DNA of 6,792 nt from Candidatus Peregrinibacteria bacterium (lineage in GTDB: Bacteria > Patescibacteriota > Gracilibacteria > UBA1369 > LOWO2-01-FULL-3): the NCBI GenBank assembly GCA_003566255.1, contig PXEC01000021.1, forward strand, positions 1 to 6,792. The letters run 5' to 3'. The notes below the pieces were generated by a model. That model was not told the DNA's origin. It ran no database searches and saw only the letters and a program-made list of their open reading frames with translations. Of this stretch, positions 1-5,033 are shown piece by piece. A program made the translations under genes and the position numbers. The first letter of the stretch is position 1. The number at the start of each line of letters is the position of its first letter.

Positions 1-713
1 CACGGAGCGGTGGATCTGTCTATTTGAAAGTGAAGATGCGGAGTCGTAGCCGTTCCGGTATCACCGACAAGGCCTATTCTTTCGCCTTTTCTCACAACAT
101 CACCTTTAGACACAAAAACCGCGCTCAAATGGCTATATGAAGAATGGAGGGTTTCCGTAACATTGCTGTTTTCAAGAGTTGGGAAATTTCTGTGACCTAT
201 GACGACATGGTGCCCAAAACCGTCGTTCTGCGTTGACGCTTTGGTTACAACACCGTTAGCAATCGCGTAAACGGGCGTACCGGTGGGAACTTTTATATCA
301 ACAGCTGGATGAGAGCCCGCGTATTCAAGGCCATCCAGCCTGTAATTGCCCATATAGGGAACAGAATAAGTGATTTTTGCGTTTCTTATGTTGTCATGAT
401 CCGGATTTCCCCAGACCAAATTGGCGGCATCGAATGCCAGAACCGAGGGGTCATAATAGGGAATCGGTATTAGATCGGAACTTCGTAATTCGGAATAATG
501 AGCGTCACGTTTGGAAGAATCAAGTTTTGTCCAGTTTGGAACTTTTTTAATGGGATAGACTGTTCCGTCAAAAGCCGCGTGATCCGGAAGGCTCAAAATA
601 TCCGTTCGATGAAAGACGTTATTGACATCAACAAAAGCAACCGAAGAAAGGATGGCCAATACTACAGCCGGAACAACAGCGCGGAGTACAAAAATTTTCA
701 ACTTCACAAACAT
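1..713 (-). CDS. M23 (LytM-type) metallopeptidase, C-terminus cut by window edge
   Basis: Translating the minus strand from the ATG at 713-711 gives 237 open codons to the window edge. Residues 1-7 are basic and 8-29 hydrophobic, a signal peptide or membrane anchor without a clear cleavage site. Residues 30-115 have no recognised domain. The M23 core runs from about 118 to 230: HPAVD supplies zinc ligands His135 and Asp139, TGTPVYAIANGVV follows, SYSHL holds catalytic His195, and HLHF holds His226 and zinc ligand His228. All metal and catalytic residues of the family are present, so it is probably an active endopeptidase cutting peptidoglycan cross-bridges or stem peptides outside the cytoplasmic membrane; the exact bond is unknown. 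A loop of about 15 residues (175-190) lies before the SYSHL strand. The frame ends in ...RSTAP with a partial TG codon, so a C-terminal tail of unknown length is missing. There is no Shine-Dalgarno sequence; a good promoter lies upstream at 748-776. Confidence 0.93.
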   Translation of the reverse strand, partial: MFVKLKIFVLRAVVPAVVLAILSSVAFVDVNNVFHRTDILSLPDHAAFDGTVYPIKKVPNWTKLDSSKRDAHYSELRSSDLIPIPYYDPSVLAFDAANLVWGNPDHDNIRNAKITYSVPYMGNYRLDGLEYAGSHPAVDIKVPTGTPVYAIANGVVTKASTQNDGFGHHVVIGHRNFPTLENSNVTETLHSSYSHLSAVFVSKGDVVRKGERIGLVGDTGTATTPHLHFQIDRSTAP

Positions 714-717
714 GTTT

Positions 718-757
718 ATTTTTATTTTTAATTTTTGGTATCATGCAATTATATCAG
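718..757 (-). repeat. Leader block copy 1 (upstream of M23 gene)
   Basis: On the plus strand, positions 718-736 read ATTTTTATTTTTAATTTTT, then a TATC, four variable bases and AATTATATCA. The same arrangement occurs at 2455-2493 before the 3D-domain gene, with 18 of 19 bases identical in the T-rich part, a one-base indel, and an identical 10-base -10 block. As transcribed it is an extended -10 followed by an A-rich leader (AAAAAT repeats) that ends 4 nt before the ATG. Confidence 0.75.
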
Positions 758-764
758 TTATGAG
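735..764 (+). promoter_or_regulatory. Possible tsaE promoter
   Basis: tsaE faces away from its left neighbour, so its promoter must lie in 714-778 or inside the M23 gene. The best plus-strand match I can see is TTGGTA (735-740) and TATGAG (759-764), 18 bp apart and each matching four of six consensus bases. Transcription would start near 771, leaving a leader of about 8 nt or less. The match is weak, and other -10-like hexamers overlap it. Confidence 0.25.
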
Positions 765-776
765 ATAAAAAATCAA
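748..776 (-). promoter_or_regulatory. Sigma70-type promoter of the M23 peptidase gene
   Basis: On the minus strand a TTGATT -35 box (771-776) is separated by exactly 17 bp from a perfect TATAAT -10 box (748-753). TG one base upstream of the -10 makes it an extended -10. The expected transcription start is near 741, giving an A-rich leader of about 27 nt before the ATG at 713. The -35 box lies only 2 bp from the start codon of the divergent tsaE gene, so polymerase here would cover the tsaE start. Confidence 0.8.
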
Positions 777-778
777 CC

Positions 779-1180
779 ATGCAAATTTGTAAAAGTCCAA
801 AGGAGACGGAAGAGATCGCGATGGAGGTCGCGGAGAATGTGATTGACGGCGGAGTGGTATATCTTTACGGAGATCTGGGAAGCGGAAAAACTGTTTTTGC
901 GAAGGGAATGGCGAAGAAATTTGGCATTGACGATTTTTCGGTAAAAAGCCCCACATTCAACTACATAAGAAGATACGGAAATTTTTATCACATTGATTTG
1001 TATCGGTTGGAGGAAGTCGATGAACTTTTGGAACACGAAATAAGAGAATTGATGAGTGAAGAAAAAAACACAATAGTAATAGAATGGGCGGATAAACTCG
1101 GCGGATCAAAATTCCCCGACGGGATAAAGGTAAGAATGGAATATATGGGAGAAAACGAAAGGGGAGTGGAAGTTACCTAG
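779..1180 (+). CDS. tsaE: tRNA threonylcarbamoyladenosine biosynthesis ATPase TsaE
   Basis: This 133-residue protein has the usual size and motifs of TsaE (YjeE): Walker A GDLGSGKT at 31-38, the switch-like SPTF at 57-60, YHIDLYRLE at 70-78 and IEWADKL at 101-107. TsaE binds TsaB-TsaD in the cytoplasm and uses ATP hydrolysis to support cycles of t6A37 formation on ANN-decoding tRNAs; its partners are not in this window. The stretch between the YHIDLYRLE and IEWADKL motifs is more acidic and less typical than in enterobacterial homologues. ATG 779 is the first in-frame start after an in-frame TGA at 761-763, so the start is well fixed. It lacks a Shine-Dalgarno sequence, and the leader must be short. 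The gene is divergent from the M23 gene (65 bp) and convergent with the 3D-domain gene (61 bp). Confidence 0.95.
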   Translation: MQICKSPKETEEIAMEVAENVIDGGVVYLYGDLGSGKTVFAKGMAKKFGIDDFSVKSPTFNYIRRYGNFYHIDLYRLEEVDELLEHEIRELMSEEKNTIVIEWADKLGGSKFPDGIKVRMEYMGENERGVEVT

Positions 1181-1203
1181 AAACGAGGACGCGGAGAACG
1201 AGT

Positions 1204-1220
1204 GGGCGCGCCCCGCGCCC
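1204..1220. other. GC-only hairpin between convergent genes (possible bidirectional terminator)
   Basis: GGGCGCG (1204-1210) and CGCGCCC (1214-1220) form a perfect 7-bp stem of G-C pairs around a CCC loop. It lies 24 bp after the tsaE stop and 21 bp after the stop of the opposing 3D-domain gene. The symmetry allows the hairpin on either transcript. No T tract follows on either strand, so it is not a textbook intrinsic terminator; slowing of transcription or protection of mRNA 3' ends are alternatives. Confidence 0.45.
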
Positions 1221-1233
1221 CAAATTCGCCCTC

Positions 1234-1251
1234 AAACGGACCTACCCGTTT
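1234..1251. other. Weak inverted repeat across the stop codon of the 3D-domain gene
   Basis: AAACGG (1234-1239) and CCGTTT (1246-1251) can pair over a 6-nt loop that contains most of the TAG stop codon of the minus-strand 3D-domain gene. The stem is only 6 bp and lacks a T tract, so a role is uncertain. On the minus transcript it would precede the GC-rich hairpin at 1204-1220. Confidence 0.25.
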
Positions 1252-2456
1252 ATTAGAGCCAACGTCGCCGGTCCGACTCGTCCGGCACCCAGATCATTCT
1301 CCGAACTTATAATGTTGTTGGCAATTTGAAACCTTAAAACGGCGTCTTTGGTAACGGGACCAAAATAATCGGTTATCAGCATTCCCTCAAAAAATCCCTT
1401 GTCCCTCAAAATTCTTTGTAAAGTGGAAACCTCATGATCTCGTTGCCCCGGGTTAAGCTCCTTGGTCAAAAGATGACTCCCTTCGGAGGAAACGGATTCT
1501 GCCCCCGAGCCGGCAACAGCGATATTGGCCGATTCCAACTCGTTCTCATCAATTGAAGCGATCAGACGCTGGCCATGGTCTTCCGTAGCCTCCGCGATCA
1601 TTCGGGTATTATAATCTCTCGCAACGACAACGCGATTCAACGCGTCCCTGGTTTTTGGACCGAATATTCCGGCTCCCAAAGAGGATTTATCTCCTACCAA
1701 ACGCCGGGATTGTTGAAATTTAAAGACAGCATGCTCGGTCACCGGGCCGTAATATCCCGTAACGGAAGCTCTAAAAAAATTAAGTCTTGTAAGTTCCCGC
1801 TGAAGAGCGATAACCTGATCACCCCTATCTCCAATTTTGAGATCGGTGTTGAATTTTTTGATTTCCGAGGACATCACGGAGTCTGTCGCGGAATCCGCGA
1901 CTCTTGGGGTAGTGTCTTCTTCTTCCGTGATTTCGCACTGATTTGGGATAGCTTCACTTGGAGAATAGCCCGCCAAAAAGACCTGTTCTTTTATAGAGTC
2001 ATCTTTTCCGTAGACCACGACGTTTAACGTCCTTTTCCCCCAATTCAATGCTCTTGTAAGTCCTTTATCTCCATATCCCATCCAAATGTCCAGACGGTCG
2101 TAAACTCCTTCACGATCGGATGCCACAATGGCGCCTCCTCTGTCATGAACTGAAACAATTCCAACACCCGGAATGTCCATTTTTGTGCCAAACGCATAAT
2201 TGCGCGGTGCGGCGATCATTCCCGGATACACAGGCGTTCCGTCCGCACTTCGCACGCCGGAGCCGTTTAATCTTATGTCACCTGTATAAGAACCTGTCGC
2301 GTAACGGACCTGACAGGGGAGAGGGGAGTAATACGCGGTAATCGTGAAAGTTTTGGTATACGGGTATGTTTGATCTTCCGCGGTGCTAGCGAAAACTTCT
2401 GAGCCGAAACCCGACGTGAAAAGTAGCGTAATAACTGCAAGAATTTTTATTTTCAT
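1242..2456 (-). CDS. Secreted 3D-domain putative cell-wall hydrolase with two peptidoglycan-binding domains
   Basis: The 404-residue protein starts with a clear signal peptide (basic MKIK, hydrophobic core 5-17, likely cleavage after VFA at about 23). Residues 35-150 form a 3D domain, the double-psi beta-barrel fold of YocH and the MltA core: FTITAYYS near 37-44, then VHDRGGAI with Asp105 and YDRLDIWMG with Asp120 and Asp123, the conserved aspartates of the name. Two PG_binding_1 domains follow at about 206-275 and 334-404, each with LQR, YFGPVT..AV..FQ and a closing LGAG..GP.T motif. They are joined by low-complexity acidic or Ser/Ala-rich linkers (175-200, 280-330). Probable role: outside the membrane, binding peptidoglycan and cleaving glycan strands; activity is inferred from the family only. 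Only two cysteines are visible (48 and 174), flanking the catalytic domain and possibly disulfide-linked. The gene has its own promoter and no Shine-Dalgarno sequence. Confidence 0.9.
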   Translation of the reverse strand: MKIKILAVITLLFTSGFGSEVFASTAEDQTYPYTKTFTITAYYSPLPCQVRYATGSYTGDIRLNGSGVRSADGTPVYPGMIAAPRNYAFGTKMDIPGVGIVSVHDRGGAIVASDREGVYDRLDIWMGYGDKGLTRALNWGKRTLNVVVYGKDDSIKEQVFLAGYSPSEAIPNQCEITEEEDTTPRVADSATDSVMSSEIKKFNTDLKIGDRGDQVIALQRELTRLNFFRASVTGYYGPVTEHAVFKFQQSRRLVGDKSSLGAGIFGPKTRDALNRVVVARDYNTRMIAEATEDHGQRLIASIDENELESANIAVAGSGAESVSSEGSHLLTKELNPGQRDHEVSTLQRILRDKGFFEGMLITDYFGPVTKDAVLRFQIANNIISSENDLGAGRVGPATLALING

Positions 2457-2493
2457 TTTTATTTTTGATTTTTATATCGCAGAATTATATCAC
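2455..2493 (-). repeat. Leader block copy 2 (upstream of 3D-domain gene)
   Basis: Positions 2455-2473 read ATTTTTATTTTTGATTTTT on the plus strand, followed by ATATC, four variable bases and AATTATATCA. This matches the block at 718-757. Here the start codon ATG (2456-2454) overlaps the end of the last AAAAAT unit, and AT-rich units continue into the first codons. Between the inferred transcription start and the ATG there is no purine-rich ribosome-binding site. Confidence 0.75.
2484..2493 (-). promoter_or_regulatory. Extended -10 promoter of the 3D-domain gene
   Basis: The minus strand reads GTGATATAAT: a perfect TATAAT (2484-2489) with the TGn extension. At the usual 16-18 bp distance I see only AGGAGT-like bases rather than a TTGACA-like -35, so recognition would rest on the extended -10. 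The expected start near 2477 gives a leader of about 20 nt. The promoter lies between the ATPase gene stop (2547) and the 3D gene, making this gene its own transcription unit, although read-through from upstream is possible. Confidence 0.7.
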
Positions 2494-2546
2494 AAAAAAA
2501 GCAAAAACTCCTCCCATAAAGCTTGCCTCATACAAAGAATTGTTTT

Positions 2547-5027
2547 CTAAACTGCTCCTATTCTACGCAGTATTTCTCGGTCCACAAAGTCTCTGTCGCG
2601 ACCGTATTTCAACCTTGAAAGTTGTTTGTAGGCTTCGGCGGCCTCTTTATCACCTTCCTCCGTATTCGGATTCACTGGAGTAATACTGAAAGGTCTGCTG
2701 GGTTGCGTGTCGATGGAAAGTTTTATAACAGCCTTGAACTTATCCATATTTACCAAATCTTGATCACTAAAAACCGGAGCCATTTCTTTTGCCATGTGCT
2801 CGGCGTCCTGCGCTCCTATTTTGTAGCACATCATACTTCCCACATTTCCAAAAACGGCGTCTTTAAGATTTGTGACTCCCTTTCTGCCTTGGTCCTCCTC
2901 AAGCTGTCCGATATACTGATGAGCGATGTTAAGCCCCAATCGATATTTACGCGCCTCCGAAAGGATGGACTCTATGCTTGGCGTAACATAGTTTTGAAAC
3001 TCATCTATATAGAGGAAAAAGTCTCTGCGGTCCTTCTTGTGTAATTTTTCCCGCTTGAGAGCGGCCATCTGGATTTTCTGAACGATAATAAGTCCGAGAA
3101 GTTTTGAATTTATTTCACCGACTGTTCCCTTGGAAAGGTTCATCAAAAGGATTTTTCCTTCCTGCATTATCTTGGCAAAATCAAAAGCCGATTTTGTCTG
3201 ACCTATTATGTTTCGCATCATCGTGTTTGTGACGAACTGTCCGAATTTGGCGGCAAAGTACGGAATCATCTCCGCTTTCTCACGGGCTCCGGTCTTCGCC
3301 ATTTGATGGTCCCAAAAAGACGCGACAACGGGATTGGTGACATGCTGTCGCTTGATTTTTGCAAAATCGTCATCTGTAAAAAGGCGGACGATATCCGTCA
3401 AGGCTCCTCCCGCGGGATCTGACATGAGTGTAAGACAACCGTTCCTGAAATAATCCTGAATTCGAGGACCAAAAACTTCTTCGTCAAAAAGCTTTATCAT
3501 TATGTTCATAGCATCCAAAGCAACAAGCTCTTTCTCCTCCCAAGTATCTCCCTCCAGAAGGTTCAAGCCCAGCGGACGCTCCATATCGGCAGGATCAAAA
3601 TAGATGACGTCATCAGCTCTGTTTCTGGGGACAAAAGGAAGAACATCTTCAATAAGAGAGCCGTGAGGATCTATAAGACAAAGACCGTCGCCGTTTGCCA
3701 AATCCTGTCTGAGCATTACTTGTAAAATGGAAGATTTTCCGGTTCCGGTCTGTCCAATAACATAAAAATGACGAAACCTGTCTTCACGCGCCAAATAAAT
3801 ATCTTTCTTTATACCTCTGTACACATTATGTCCCAACAAAATGCCCTCTTTTGGGATATTCGGCGGAGCCGGAGCGATTTTGAAGTTCTGCCAAGCGATG
3901 CTCGGATATTTATTGAAACGGATATTAGGTATATGGAAAATACTTGCCAACTCCTCCGAAGAAAGGATCATCTTTCTTCGCCGAAAGATCTGTTTTGATC
4001 CTCTGCGAAAATTTCGGAAGATAAAATTTGTGACCAACACTTTATTATTGTGCCATTTAGTGGCGTCAAAACTGTTTCCGTTCGTTGTGTTAAATTGAGT
4101 GAACGCCCCCTTCATCGCGGCCAGATTAGCCTTTGCCGCATCCTTGGTGGGGGCGGAAGATACCAAACGAATCAACGTTTCAAAGCCCGGGCGTGTATTT
4201 TTTTCCTCCATGGCCTTTATCTCCTCATCGGTCACGGGAGTAGTACGTTCAGAAGCTTCAGAGATATCACCACCACCCAAGGCCTTTTCCCCACGGAACA
4301 GAATTTCGAAAAGAGATCCCACCCAAGTCAGAGGGTTATACCATTTTAGACGGGTCTTTTTTTTGCTTTGGAACATCTCTTTCGCCAAGGCTCGCCCCTT
4401 CTTTTGCCAACCCTGAGCCTTCGGGCGGACCATCACTTGGATCGCGGCCCCTTCGTCTTCCGAAATTTTTGAAAGAGAGTTCACAATTGTGTTCAGAGGA
4501 TCGGCAGTCATAGATTCATATGAGCGAATGGGGTAATAATATGGTCGGGAGGTCATCATATAGCTGGAGACAACTTTGCTGTCGGGCTGAAAAATATTGT
4601 AATCTTCAACTTGTTCGATGTGTGCGTCCGGATAAAAAGCCGTGAGCTGTTTTTCAAGTATCGCCGAGAGAGATCGCGGGCAAACGACAAAAAAATGAAC
4701 CTCTGCTTCCAAAACGGCATATTCAAAAGATAAAAATTCTTGCGAGGTGAATACTCTTGAAAAGTCTCCTTTGTATAAACTGTGCAGAGCCTCGTAAAAT
4801 TGAGTCATAACCCCGCAAGAAATCTCCTTAAAGTCTTTTTGTTGCGAAAATTGTTCGCCCTCAACCTCTCGGTCGTCCTTGGATTCTTTCCTGGGGATAC
4901 GAACATCCAAAAAAACCATATTGAAAGAACGGTTCATGTTTGCCTTGTATCGCAAATACTTGATTGAGCCTAAAATTATCAATACGGCTCCGAGGACTAT
5001 AAGAATTGTGGACATCCAAAAACTCAT
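2547..5027 (-). CDS. Membrane-anchored TraM/VirD4-like (type IV coupling-type) P-loop ATPase
   Basis: The 826-residue protein has one N-terminal membrane helix (about 5-24) and a short basic stretch. A predicted alpha/beta domain (about 100-200) includes EVHFFVVCPRSL and FYPDAHIEQVEDY, a pattern I recall from N-terminal domains of other coupling-type or HerA-like ATPases. A basic segment with an aromatic amphipathic stretch follows (about 222-246). The motor domain begins near 395: Walker A GQTGTGKSS at 425-433, LCLIDPHG at 449-456, Walker B FFLYIDEFQNY at 670-680 (Asp675, Glu676) and IAHQY at 701-705, a sensor-like motif. This fits hexameric DNA-pumping ATPases of the VirD4/TraD/HerA group at the inner face of the membrane. 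No relaxase, VirB4 or pilus gene lies nearby, so conjugation, DNA uptake or another translocation role are all open. The ATG lies 6 bp after the aspS stop, suggesting cotranscription; no strong Shine-Dalgarno sequence is present. Confidence 0.88.
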   Translation of the reverse strand: MSFWMSTILIVLGAVLIILGSIKYLRYKANMNRSFNMVFLDVRIPRKESKDDREVEGEQFSQQKDFKEISCGVMTQFYEALHSLYKGDFSRVFTSQEFLSFEYAVLEAEVHFFVVCPRSLSAILEKQLTAFYPDAHIEQVEDYNIFQPDSKVVSSYMMTSRPYYYPIRSYESMTADPLNTIVNSLSKISEDEGAAIQVMVRPKAQGWQKKGRALAKEMFQSKKKTRLKWYNPLTWVGSLFEILFRGEKALGGGDISEASERTTPVTDEEIKAMEEKNTRPGFETLIRLVSSAPTKDAAKANLAAMKGAFTQFNTTNGNSFDATKWHNNKVLVTNFIFRNFRRGSKQIFRRRKMILSSEELASIFHIPNIRFNKYPSIAWQNFKIAPAPPNIPKEGILLGHNVYRGIKKDIYLAREDRFRHFYVIGQTGTGKSSILQVMLRQDLANGDGLCLIDPHGSLIEDVLPFVPRNRADDVIYFDPADMERPLGLNLLEGDTWEEKELVALDAMNIMIKLFDEEVFGPRIQDYFRNGCLTLMSDPAGGALTDIVRLFTDDDFAKIKRQHVTNPVVASFWDHQMAKTGAREKAEMIPYFAAKFGQFVTNTMMRNIIGQTKSAFDFAKIMQEGKILLMNLSKGTVGEINSKLLGLIIVQKIQMAALKREKLHKKDRRDFFLYIDEFQNYVTPSIESILSEARKYRLGLNIAHQYIGQLEEDQGRKGVTNLKDAVFGNVGSMMCYKIGAQDAEHMAKEMAPVFSDQDLVNMDKFKAVIKLSIDTQPSRPFSITPVNPNTEEGDKEAAEAYKQLSRLKYGRDRDFVDREILRRIGAV

Positions 5028-5033
5028 CTGGGA

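Noticed and set aside
498..731. Plus-strand open frame of 77 codons
   Set aside because: It lies opposite the M23 gene, which has a signal segment and all catalytic motifs; its product is compositionally odd and resembles no family I recognise.
1575..2027. Plus-strand open frame of 150 codons inside the 3D-domain gene
   Set aside because: It is antisense to a gene with clear domains, and its translation shows no motif or plausible composition.
2508..2516. GGGAGGAG on the minus strand, a strong SD-like motif upstream of the 3D-domain gene
   Set aside because: It lies about 50 bp from the ATG and upstream of the -10 box, so it would not be in the transcript from the proposed promoter. The nearest downstream TTG opens only a few codons before a TGA.
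2491..2535. Possible terminator of the ATPase gene: GAGGCAAG pairing weakly with TTTGCTTT before a T run (minus strand)
   Set aside because: The stem depends on several G-U pairs and has a long loop. The T run also forms part of the downstream promoter region, so the call is too weak to list.
2622..4416. Several plus-strand open frames of 76-140 codons opposite the ATPase gene
   Set aside because: They are shadow frames of the long minus-strand gene, overlap each other and lack recognisable motifs.
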